A DNA stretch of 63,849 nt from positions 1 to 63,849 of the forward strand of contig CAZRXG010000025.1 in the NCBI GenBank assembly GCA_964603985.1, given 5' to 3'. Below are positions 50,322-57,846 of the stretch, piece by piece. Numbering within the stretch: position 1 is the stretch's first letter; each line of letters opens with the position of its first letter. The notes beneath the pieces are model-generated. The model saw only the letters and a program-made list of their open reading frames with translations. It made no database searches and was not told where the DNA came from. The translations under genes and the position numbers were made by a program. This DNA comes from CAZRXG01 sp964603985 (GTDB lineage: Bacteria; Chloroflexota; Anaerolineae; Aggregatilineales; UBA3940).

Positions 50322-51059
50322 TTACCACACGCCCGGCAGCAGGCGGTAGCGCGTCTGCTGCGTGTATTCCTTGTAGCCCGGCAGCTCCTCGATCAGCGCC
50401 CTGTCCTCCAGCGCAGCCCGCACGACGATCAGCGCGGCGCTCAGCGCGCCGGGGATCAACGCCCACACTGAACCCAGGGCCAGCGGTATCGCGAGGTCGC
50501 CTATCACCCCGGCGAGATAGCCCGGATGGCGCACGAACCGGTAGGGGCCGCCGGTGGCGACGGCGTGGGCACGGTCGTCCTGGATGCGCACGTTGGCCGA
50601 GAAAAACCTGTTGGCTACCATGGCCCAGGTCGAGAAGATGTAGGCCAGCGCCACGACGAGCAGCGCGATCAGTTGTAGCGCCAGCGAGACCTCAGGCAGC
50701 CATCCGATGCGGTCGTCCAGCCCGGCCACAATCCACATGACCACCGGGCCGTACAAGGCCACCAGGGGGCCGATCACTTTGTCCCAGCCTTTCACGTTCT
50801 CCGCTTCAGGGTAGTGAGCGCGTTCTACGATCAGGTCGGGGTTTGTCCACAGCACGACGGCCCGGCTGGCGACCGTCAGGACGATCGTCATGCCGACGTA
50901 GACCCAGCCCATTACCCAGTTCAGGCGGCCCGCCGCGATGAACAGGACCGCCGGTGTGATAGCCATGAAAACGATGAACCTCACCACTGCCTTCCAGCCG
51001 ATCCTGCCGACTGCCTGGGGCGTCTCTTTTGTTTGTTCGGTAGAAGTGTTGGTGTTCAT
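50322..51059 (-). CDS. Isoprenylcysteine methyltransferase-like membrane protein (copy 1)
   Basis: A 245-residue protein with about five membrane segments. The ICMT/PEMT-like core is at the C-terminal half: RIQDDRAHAVATGGPYRFVRHPGYLAGVI, given here in pieces, with the SAM-site pattern GPYRFVRHPGY, and the end GYKEYTQQTRYRLLPGVW. Such proteins methylate small molecules or lipids; bacteria have no prenylated CaaX proteins, so the substrate is unknown. GGGAGG lies 6 nt before the ATG. A 36-bp palindrome lies 38 nt upstream. Confidence 0.82.
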   Translation of the reverse strand: MNTNTSTEQTKETPQAVGRIGWKAVVRFIVFMAITPAVLFIAAGRLNWVMGWVYVGMTIVLTVASRAVVLWTNPDLIVERAHYPEAENVKGWDKVIGPLVALYGPVVMWIVAGLDDRIGWLPEVSLALQLIALLVVALAYIFSTWAMVANRFFSANVRIQDDRAHAVATGGPYRFVRHPGYLAGVIGDLAIPLALGSVWALIPGALSAALIVVRAALEDRALIEELPGYKEYTQQTRYRLLPGVW

Positions 51060-51096
51060 GATGTCCTCCCGGTGGTGCCCGGCTTTTTCGAAAATA

Positions 51097-51132
51097 TTAG
51101 GATATACCAACTATGTAGTTAGTATATCCTAA
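51097..51132. promoter_or_regulatory. 36-bp palindromic operator candidate before ICMT copy 1
   Basis: The arms TTAGGATATAC (51097-51107) and GTATATCCTAA (51122-51132) are perfect, and the inner AACTA/TAGTT continues the symmetry. TATACT inside it could be the -10 of the gene on the minus strand. No regulator gene is adjacent. Confidence 0.65.
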
Positions 51133-51208
51133 AAAACGCTGCTCGATACCCACAGCGTGTGGGGATTGGCGCGCGCGGCGGCCACATACTCTGGCTTGTC
51201 TCGACCGG

Positions 51209-51934
51209 TCACCAGACGCCCGGCAGCAGGCGGTAGCGCGTCCGGGCGGCGTAGTCCCGGTAGCCGTCAAGCTCCTCGTGCAGCGCCCGGTCTTCGAGCG
51301 CTGTGCGCACGACGGTCAGCAGGGCGGCCAGCCCCCCGGCGATGAGCGCCCACAGCGAGCCGAGCATGATCGGCGTGGCAAGCTCGAAGGCGATCACCCC
51401 GGCGTAGCCCGGATGGCGCACGATCCGGTACGGGCCGCCGGTGGCGACGGTGTGGGCGCGGTCGTCCTGGATACGCACCACACACGAGAAGAAGGCGTTC
51501 GCGGCCATGGCCCAGGTTCCCAGCGCGTACCCCGACGCCGCGACGACCAGCGCGGCAATCTGGAGCGCGGGCGGCATGGGCCCCGTCCACCCGAAGCGCA
51601 CGTCCAGCCCGGCGGTGACGTGTTTGGCGACGGTGATCAGGCCGATGACGCTGAGGATCACCGTGTCCCAGGTTTTCGCGCCCTGCCTGCGGCTGGCGCG
51701 CTCGGCCAGCAGGTCGGGGCACCTGGGGATCAAGATCAGCGCGTTGGCCGTAACCCAGACGGCGTATATGCCGACCAGCGCCCAGCCCATCACCCAGTCG
51801 AGGCGGTTGGCGGGGATGAACAGCGACGCGGCGACAAACAGCACGCCCATCGCTTCCCTGATCAGCCAGCGCGTAACGCCGGGTGGCAGCCCGGCCTTCC
51901 GGGTTTGTCCTCCTGAAGGTGCATTGTTGTCCAT
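51209..51934 (-). CDS. Isoprenylcysteine methyltransferase-like membrane protein (copy 2)
   Basis: A 241-residue close relative of copy 1: same length, same C-terminal blocks GGPYRIVRHPGY and YRDYAARTRYRLLPGVW, about five membrane segments. GGGAGGAAG precedes the ATG. Its first 73 nt overlap the end of the upstream SAM-methyltransferase gene, so the two are coupled in one transcript. Conserved polar residues before the HPGY motif (RIQDDRAHTVATGG) are shared with copies 1 and 3. Confidence 0.82.
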   Translation of the reverse strand: MDNNAPSGGQTRKAGLPPGVTRWLIREAMGVLFVAASLFIPANRLDWVMGWALVGIYAVWVTANALILIPRCPDLLAERASRRQGAKTWDTVILSVIGLITVAKHVTAGLDVRFGWTGPMPPALQIAALVVAASGYALGTWAMAANAFFSCVVRIQDDRAHTVATGGPYRIVRHPGYAGVIAFELATPIMLGSLWALIAGGLAALLTVVRTALEDRALHEELDGYRDYAARTRYRLLPGVW

Positions 51935-52731
51935 TTGTACTTCCTCCCGACGAATATCCCATATCCCAGGTGCTCGAAGAGGGCCCTGGGAACACGGGGC
52001 CTTTCGCTCATGTACTTCCTGAAGGCCGCGCTTCCAACGTACAGGGACAGCGTTCTGCGCAGCATTCTGAAAAGGTCCTGAAAACCGTACCGCCTGATCT
52101 GGCTGGCCTCGCGGAGCGCGTCAAGTTTGTAGGTCTTCGCCACGACCTCCCTCAGCCCGGCGGTTTCCAGCGGGTCTGCCCACCCCTCCGCGCGTGGAAT
52201 TGGCGCTCTGATCTCCCAGGTGCGCTCTGCGAACTCGATCATCTCTGCCGTTGGCGTCCTGGCCCAGATGACCTCGTTGAGTCCCACGTATCCACCCGGC
52301 CCGGTCACGCGCACAAGCTCGTCTACCGCCTGCTGCCTCTGTTCGACAAACGCGACTACGGACTCGCAAAGGACAACGTCGAAAAGTGCGTCATCGAAAG
52401 GGAGATGCCGCACATCGCCCGCCCTGAATTCGACGTTACCCTCCACACCCTCTCTTTTTGCCCTTTCATTGGACAGGGCGATCATTCTCTCGGAAATATC
52501 CACGCCGACCACCCGGCTGCCGTACGTTCTGGCGAGATAGCAGGTCGTTGCGCCGACGCCGCAGCCCGCATCCAGGACGTAGGTGTCCCCAGTGATGTGG
52601 CACATCTCGGCGAGTGTTTTGGTGGTCTCAAGCCCGCCCATGTGTTTGGTCGTGCCCACATGGGCTTGTAGCCCGAAGTAGGAAAACTCTGCTGCCGGGG
52701 GTTTGGGCGGTCGCTGCGTGTCGTTCCCCAT
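51862..52731 (-). CDS. Class I SAM-dependent methyltransferase
   Basis: A 289-residue protein. Motif I is VLDAGCGVGATTCYLA, motif II region is VVGVDISERMIALSNERA, then FRAGDVRHLPFDDALFDVVL and GPGGYVGLNEVIW. This is the UbiE/Cyp-type small-molecule methyltransferase pattern. The C-terminal third is helical and may bind the acceptor. The ATG at 52731 starts MGNDTQRPPK; upstream in-frame codons lack a ribosome site. The 73-nt overlap with ICMT copy 2 suggests that soluble and membrane methyltransferases act on related substrates (inference). Confidence 0.82.
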   Translation of the reverse strand: MGNDTQRPPKPPAAEFSYFGLQAHVGTTKHMGGLETTKTLAEMCHITGDTYVLDAGCGVGATTCYLARTYGSRVVGVDISERMIALSNERAKREGVEGNVEFRAGDVRHLPFDDALFDVVLCESVVAFVEQRQQAVDELVRVTGPGGYVGLNEVIWARTPTAEMIEFAERTWEIRAPIPRAEGWADPLETAGLREVVAKTYKLDALREASQIRRYGFQDLFRMLRRTLSLYVGSAAFRKYMSERPRVPRALFEHLGYGIFVGRKYKWTTMHLQEDKPGRPGCHPALRAG

Positions 52732-52999
52732 AATCCTTGCCTCAGCCCGGACTGTGGCTGCTCCTCTCCCGGTTCGTTCTGTACACTCTAGCACAGCGCC
52801 CGGTACGCAAACCCCACAGGGTGTGGGTTTAGGGAGCGGCGGGGCCCCGCTCACACTCCGGCGGTGAAACTACTTCGGAATCGCGGTTTGGGTGTATACT
52901 CATAAGACTTCGGATTCGTGCAGACGATCCCCAACGCCGAGGGGGATATGGCGCAGGCGAGACGAGAAGCCCGGTCAAACCCAGGGGAGAGACGAATCG

Positions 53000-53710
53000 A
53001 TGGCCGAGTACGAACACAAAGACATCTCAGTTGCGGTGGTCAGCCGCGACCCATACTTCCTGTTCGCCGTCAAGGCGCTGCTTGGCCGGGATCGCCGGGC
53101 GCGCATCTTCACCACCGCGCCGTCACTCAAGGCGCTGCAGGACGAGCTTGATGGACTGGCCCACCCTCTGCACGCCGTCGTGTGTGACGCCGACTCTCTG
53201 GCCGGCGAGTCGAATTTCTTCCCTGGCCTGCATCACCTGGCGGAGGCGATGCCCGACGCGAAAATCCTCTGCCTGGCCCAGGGCAGCTTGAAACAGGTCA
53301 CTGCCCGCATTGAGGACAGTCCTCTGAGCGCGCTGCTGGCCAAGCGCGACCTGGGCTACTGCCTGCACCTAGCCATCCGCGCCGTCGTCGACGAGGATGT
53401 CACGCTGGTTACCGCAGGCATCCGCGCGCTGCTGACGCCCGGCTCGACGCTCGACCGTGAGAGCCGCACCATCGGCCCGGAGACGGCGCACCCCGACCTG
53501 ACGCCGCGTATTGCCGAGATCGTGATATGGCGGATCTTCATCGGCCTCGACAACCCCGACATCCAGGACGAGCTGCTGCTGGGCAGGGACACCATCCGCG
53601 AGTACGTGTCGAAAGCCTACAAGGCGCTGGGAGCCAGCAGCGAGCTTGAGGCGTTCGACGCCCTGTCCGACTGGTGGTGGACGACCCGCTTCGCGCACGC
53701 TCTTAGGTAG
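53000..53710 (+). CDS. NarL/LuxR-type response regulator
   Basis: A 236-residue protein. The N-terminal receiver-like domain has VAVVSRDPYFLFAVKALL and the putative phospho-acceptor Asp63 in VVCDADSL. The C-terminal HTH is LuxR-like: LTPRIAEIVIWRIFIGLDNPDIQ then LGRDTIREYVSKAYKALGA. The usual acidic pair near the start is reduced to one Asp, so the receiver may be atypical. GGGGAGAG precedes the ATG, and a -10-like TATACT is at 52895-52900. It is divergent from the methyltransferase gene and could control the ICMT cluster. Confidence 0.75.
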   Translation: MAEYEHKDISVAVVSRDPYFLFAVKALLGRDRRARIFTTAPSLKALQDELDGLAHPLHAVVCDADSLAGESNFFPGLHHLAEAMPDAKILCLAQGSLKQVTARIEDSPLSALLAKRDLGYCLHLAIRAVVDEDVTLVTAGIRALLTPGSTLDRESRTIGPETAHPDLTPRIAEIVIWRIFIGLDNPDIQDELLLGRDTIREYVSKAYKALGASSELEAFDALSDWWWTTRFAHALR

Positions 53711-53720
53711 CCCCCACCGC

Positions 53721-54446
53721 TTACCACACCCCCGGCAGCAGCCGGTAGCGCGTCTGTGCCGCGTAGTCCCGGTAGCCGTCAAGCTCCTCCAACAGCGTGC
53801 GATCCTCAAGCGCGGTGCGGACGACGTAGGCGCACGCCACAAGCCACGCCGGGATGAGCGCCCACAACGATCCCAGCAGCAGTGACGCCGCGAACACGGT
53901 GACGATCATGGCGACGTAGCCAGGGTGGCGCACGTACCGGTATGGCCCGCCGCTGGCGACGGCGTGATCGCGGTCGAGCTGGATGCGGACCGCGCGCGAG
54001 AAGAAGGCGTTTGACACCAGCGCCCACGCGAACAGCGCGGATGCCAGCGCCCCAATGCACAGCGCGCTCAGGTGAATCGCCAGCGCCAGCGGGGGCGACC
54101 ACCCGAAGCGTTGATCCAGCCCGGCGACGACCAGCACGCCCAGCGTCGGGATGAGGATGAAGATGCCCAGCACCCTGTCCCAGGTCTTGGCGTCGGCCTT
54201 GATCCGGCCCCGCTCGGCGACCAGCTCCCGGTGGTGGGGCAGCAATACCAGCGAGTTGATCGCCAGACTGAACGCGTAGACGGCCAGGTAGACCCACCCC
54301 CATATCCACCTCAGGCTGCCCGCCGAGACGAACAGGATCGCTACCAGCAGCAGCATGGTGGCGACGACCTGCACCATTCGCCGCACGACCCCGCGCGTCA
54401 CTTCGGGCTTCTCATCTGGCCGTGATACAGATGGATTGGTGTTCAT
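53721..54446 (-). CDS. Isoprenylcysteine methyltransferase-like membrane protein (copy 3)
   Basis: A 241-residue paralogue of copies 1 and 2. It has RIQLDRDHAVASGGPYRYV, RHPGYVAMIVT and the same C-terminus YRDYAAQTRYRLLPGVW. About five membrane segments. GAGGAGGTG precedes the ATG. A dyad TTAGG-N4-CCTAA lies 38 nt upstream of the start codon. It is convergent with the LuxR-type regulator gene, with a 10-nt gap between their ends. Confidence 0.82.
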   Translation of the reverse strand: MNTNPSVSRPDEKPEVTRGVVRRMVQVVATMLLLVAILFVSAGSLRWIWGWVYLAVYAFSLAINSLVLLPHHRELVAERGRIKADAKTWDRVLGIFILIPTLGVLVVAGLDQRFGWSPPLALAIHLSALCIGALASALFAWALVSNAFFSRAVRIQLDRDHAVASGGPYRYVRHPGYVAMIVTVFAASLLLGSLWALIPAWLVACAYVVRTALEDRTLLEELDGYRDYAAQTRYRLLPGVW

Positions 54447-54483
54447 TGTGCACCTCCTCGGCGAGGTCCGTCCCCGGCAAGAT

Positions 54484-54497
54484 TTAGGATAGCCTAA
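54484..54497. promoter_or_regulatory. Dyad before ICMT copy 3
   Basis: TTAGGATAGCCTAA: 5-bp arms with a 4-bp centre. It shares TTAGGATA with the palindrome before copy 1. The distance to the start codon is the same (about 38 nt), which suggests one regulator for both. Confidence 0.5.
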
Positions 54498-54592
54498 CAC
54501 CGTGTTTAGTTTACTACAAAAAGCAAAGCTCAACCCCCACACGGCGTGGGGATTGAGCGCGACGGTGACGCCGGTTTCCGGTTGTGGTGGGG

Positions 54593-56830
54593 CTACTCGG
54601 AGCGCAGCGCCTCGACCGGCTGCATGCGCGTGGCACGGTAGGCCGGGTACAGCCCACCCAGCAGCCCCAGCGTCAGCGCGACGGCCAGCGAGCGCACGAA
54701 CACGCTTGTCTCCCAGACGGGCGTGATGGCATCCCCGTAGAAGGGAAGCGTGTTCACCACAGCCGCCAGGCCGAACGCCACGCCAACACCGGCAGCCGCG
54801 CCAACCGCCCCCATCGCCAGCGCCTCCCTGAGAATCAGGCCCAGGATCTGGCGGCGACGCCAGCCGAGCGCGCGCAGCACGCCGATCTCGCGCGTGCGCT
54901 CCAGCACGGTCATCAGCATGGTGTTCATCATGCCCACCCCGCCCAGAACGGTCGCTATGACGGCCAGGCCGCCCGCCATCGCGGATGCGTTCTGCATGTC
55001 GGGCAACTGCTCGGCAAACTCACCGGTCACCGCGGCGTGCACTTCCGGGAAGCTGGCGTTGATCTCGTCGGCGACGGCCTGCGCCTTGTTCGGGTCGTGG
55101 AGGTAGGCGGCGAGTAGAGTGACCTTGCGCGGGTGGCCGGTGTACACCTGCGCGTCTCGCAGCGTGACCACTCCGCCCACTTCCAGAAAGGGAACGTCGG
55201 CCTCGTAGATGCCGACCACCCGGAAGCGCATGCTGCCGACCGCCAGCGTCTCGCCGACCTCGATGTCGTTGGCCTCGGCGAACGTGTGCCCGACCATGAT
55301 CTGGTGGTTGGTGGCGATGCGTTGGCCCTCGATCACGTTGAACTCTGTGATCGACACTCCACGCGGCTCGTGCCCCATCAGGACAAACCAGCCCATGTCC
55401 TCCAGGTCGGCCCAGCCGACCAGCATGCCGCTGGCGTACTTCACGTCCGGCATGGCCGCGATCCGCTCCCCGACGCGCTCGTCGAGCAGCGAGAGCGAGA
55501 GGTCTGCGATGTCGGCCTGCCGGACGACGACCTCCGATCCGGTGAAGAAGCCCGTCATCATGCCGGTGGCCCCGCGCATGAACGCATCCAGCGCCATCAC
55601 CGCCCCCACCGTGACCCCGATCGCGCCCACGGTCAGCAGGGTGCGGCTCTTGCGCCGCCACAGGTTTTGCAGCGCCAGCCCACCCACCGGCAGCCGCTTC
55701 GCCTCTTTCCCGGCTGACCCGCCTTCGTAGCGCAGCGCCTCGATAGGCTGGAGCTGCGACGCGCGGTAGGCCGGGTACAGCCCGCCGACCAGCCCCAACG
55801 TAAACACCAGCCCGAAGCCGCGCAGCAGCAGCGCCGGGCGGATGGCGGTCGTCGCGCCGAAGGCAGTGATCTGGTCGGAGAACAGGAACAGCATCAGCCA
55901 CGCCAGTCCCACCCCGACCAGCCCGCCCAGCAGTCCGACGGCCAGCGACTCGCCCAGGATCATCAGCAGCACCCGGAAGCTGCTCCAGCCGACGGCGCGC
56001 AGCACGCCGATCTCGCGCGTGCGCTCCATCACCGACATCAACTGGGCGTTCATCATGCCCAGGCCGCCAATCGTGACCGCCAGGATCGAGACAATGATGA
56101 CCATCCCGCGCAGCGAGTCGGCCTGATCGTCCTTGTTTGCCATGTCTGCGGTGGTGCCCAGGTGCAGGGTGGGGTACTTGCGCTCGACGCGCCGCTTGAG
56201 GCGGTCGCCCAGGGCGGGGTCCTTGACCCGGATGTAAAACAGGCTGGCCTTGTGCTGCATGCCCAGCAGGTTTTGCGCGTCGTCGGTGCGCAGCAAGGCC
56301 GCGCCCTCTTCGAAGGCCTCGCCAGTCTCGTAGATGCCGACCACGCGGAACGTGCCGTCGCCCACCCGGATCACATCGCCGACCTCCTTGTTGAGCGATT
56401 CGGCAGCCGCCAGGCCGAGCAGGAGCGGCTTGCCGCGCATCTCGTCTGCCTCGCGGCTGTACAGGCCCACCCCTGAGACTACCTGGAAGCGTTCCAGCAC
56501 GAAGCTGTCCGCCGGATAGCTGAAGACGAAGAAGTAAGGCGTGCCCTCTGCCTGCACCAGCCCCTGGATCATCGCGCTCACGGTCTCGACTTCGGGCATG
56601 GCGAGCAGGTCTTCGCCGATGCTCTCGTCCACCGTGCTCACGATGATGTCGTAAGCCTCCGGGTCGCTGAGGACAAAGTCGGCTTTGCTCCCCGTCGCGA
56701 CCGCCTGATAGCCGCTCTCCAGGCTGTCAGCCAGCGAGCTGAGGCCAATGATGGCCGCCACGCCGATGCTGATCCCCAGCACGGTCAGCAGGGTGCGTTC
56801 TTTGCGGCGAAACAGGTTCTTGAAGATCAT
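54593..56830 (-). CDS. Fused double MacB/FtsX-type ABC permease
   Basis: A 745-residue protein made of two similar halves. Each starts with RRKERTLLTVLGISIGV or RRKSRTLLTVGAIGVTV, has a periplasmic MacB-type domain, and ends with a three-TM FtsX domain: GLGMMNAQLMSVMERTREIGVLRAVGW and GVGMMNTMLMTVLERTREIGVLRALGW, each closing with GLYPAYRA and QPIEALR or QPVEALR. The usual form is two separate subunits or a homodimer. No ATPase gene adjoins it. It lies 65 nt after ICMT copy 4 on the same strand. Lipoprotein or lipid export is a common role of the family. Confidence 0.85.
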   Translation of the reverse strand: MIFKNLFRRKERTLLTVLGISIGVAAIIGLSSLADSLESGYQAVATGSKADFVLSDPEAYDIIVSTVDESIGEDLLAMPEVETVSAMIQGLVQAEGTPYFFVFSYPADSFVLERFQVVSGVGLYSREADEMRGKPLLLGLAAAESLNKEVGDVIRVGDGTFRVVGIYETGEAFEEGAALLRTDDAQNLLGMQHKASLFYIRVKDPALGDRLKRRVERKYPTLHLGTTADMANKDDQADSLRGMVIIVSILAVTIGGLGMMNAQLMSVMERTREIGVLRAVGWSSFRVLLMILGESLAVGLLGGLVGVGLAWLMLFLFSDQITAFGATTAIRPALLLRGFGLVFTLGLVGGLYPAYRASQLQPIEALRYEGGSAGKEAKRLPVGGLALQNLWRRKSRTLLTVGAIGVTVGAVMALDAFMRGATGMMTGFFTGSEVVVRQADIADLSLSLLDERVGERIAAMPDVKYASGMLVGWADLEDMGWFVLMGHEPRGVSITEFNVIEGQRIATNHQIMVGHTFAEANDIEVGETLAVGSMRFRVVGIYEADVPFLEVGGVVTLRDAQVYTGHPRKVTLLAAYLHDPNKAQAVADEINASFPEVHAAVTGEFAEQLPDMQNASAMAGGLAVIATVLGGVGMMNTMLMTVLERTREIGVLRALGWRRRQILGLILREALAMGAVGAAAGVGVAFGLAAVVNTLPFYGDAITPVWETSVFVRSLAVALTLGLLGGLYPAYRATRMQPVEALRSE

Positions 56831-56895
56831 GGTGTTCTCATTGTGATGTTCTCTAAGTGGGCGGAGATAGACCCCATCCTACGACGGCGATGTGG

Positions 56896-57489
56896 TCATC
56901 GGCTCAGCCTGGGTAAAAAGCGCCCGGTGCGCTGCATGTACGCGCGGTACTCATCGCCGAACTGCTCGATCATCGTCATCTCTTCCTTGCCTACCCGCGT
57001 CACGACGACGATCACCAGTCCCAGGGAGACCGGCAGGCCGACGACCCAGTTGGCGGAGAGCAGTGTCATCCCGACGCCGAAGGTGGTCAGCACGCTGTAC
57101 ATCGGGTGGCGCACCCAGCGATACGGCCCATGCTGCACCAGCCGGTGCCCCTCGCGGACGTGCAGCGTGGTCGAGAAGTTCTTGCCGAGCGCCCACTGCA
57201 CCCACCACAGCAGGGGCAGGCTTCCCAGCGCCAGCACGGCCCCCACCCAGCGCACCCACGCCGGGAGTGGGAAGGCCGCCCACGCCAGATAGCGCGGGTA
57301 GACGGTGTACACCAGCATCGCCGCGATGTAGCCGATGCCGATGAGGCCCCGCGCGGCCATGTTGAGCCAGCTCTCTTTGAACTCGACCTTGCCTTCGGGG
57401 CGGATCTCGGAGCGGGGAGCGGCCAGGCGGATGCCCATCATGGTTAGAAAAGCGACCGCAAACGCGATGTGAAAAGTCAGGTTGTCCAT
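56896..57489 (-). CDS. Isoprenylcysteine methyltransferase-like membrane protein (copy 4, distinct subfamily)
   Basis: A 197-residue protein with about five membrane segments. The core motif is VQHGPYRWVRHPMYS, and the end reads YRAYMQRTGRFLPRLSR. It is shorter than copies 1-3 and differs from them through its length, so it is a separate subfamily (phospholipid/ICMT methyltransferase type). A perfect dyad lies 24 nt before the ATG. It is upstream of, and probably co-transcribed with, the FtsX permease gene. Confidence 0.82.
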   Translation of the reverse strand: MDNLTFHIAFAVAFLTMMGIRLAAPRSEIRPEGKVEFKESWLNMAARGLIGIGYIAAMLVYTVYPRYLAWAAFPLPAWVRWVGAVLALGSLPLLWWVQWALGKNFSTTLHVREGHRLVQHGPYRWVRHPMYSVLTTFGVGMTLLSANWVVGLPVSLGLVIVVVTRVGKEEMTMIEQFGDEYRAYMQRTGRFLPRLSR

Positions 57490-57513
57490 TTTTATTCCCG
57501 GTAGTCGATTTAT

Positions 57514-57533
57514 AATTTAGTTGTGACTAAATT
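57514..57533. promoter_or_regulatory. Operator candidate before ICMT copy 4
   Basis: AATTTAGT-TGTG-ACTAAATT: perfect 8-bp arms (57514-57521 and 57526-57533) with a 4-bp centre. It has TTAG/CTAA in common with the dyads before copies 1 and 3. The rest of 57534-57809 holds no gene I can support. Confidence 0.6.
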
Positions 57534-57809
57534 TTAATTCAGTTGATGCGAAAAGTCAAGTTTGTTGGTCGGGGGCGTGCACGAAAAGGCTGAGGAAAAT
57601 CGTGAGGGAGCTGCGAAGTACGGTCGCGGGGTTTCCCTCACCCCTGTCTGGTGGCCACAAACAGGATCGGCACGCAGAATCTCTCCTCCACTTTTTCGTA
57701 CTATGCTCGGCAGGCGATGTATTTGGGCCTGGGAAGATGAGATCGTCCTGGTGCCTGGTGGGGCTTCATTGCCTGCCCTCCGCGCATATGCTAAACTGAC
57801 CGGCGTTGG

Positions 57810-57840
57810 TTGTCCGTATCGGCTAGCAAACGAGTATAGT
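57810..57840 (+). promoter_or_regulatory. Promoter giving a probably leaderless VanW-like mRNA
   Basis: -10 TATAGT (57835-57840), with a weak -35 TTGTCC (57810-57815) at a long 19-bp spacing. The A of the start codon at 57847 lies exactly where +1 is expected, and no Shine-Dalgarno is present. Confidence 0.5.
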
Positions 57841-57846
57841 GGGTCT

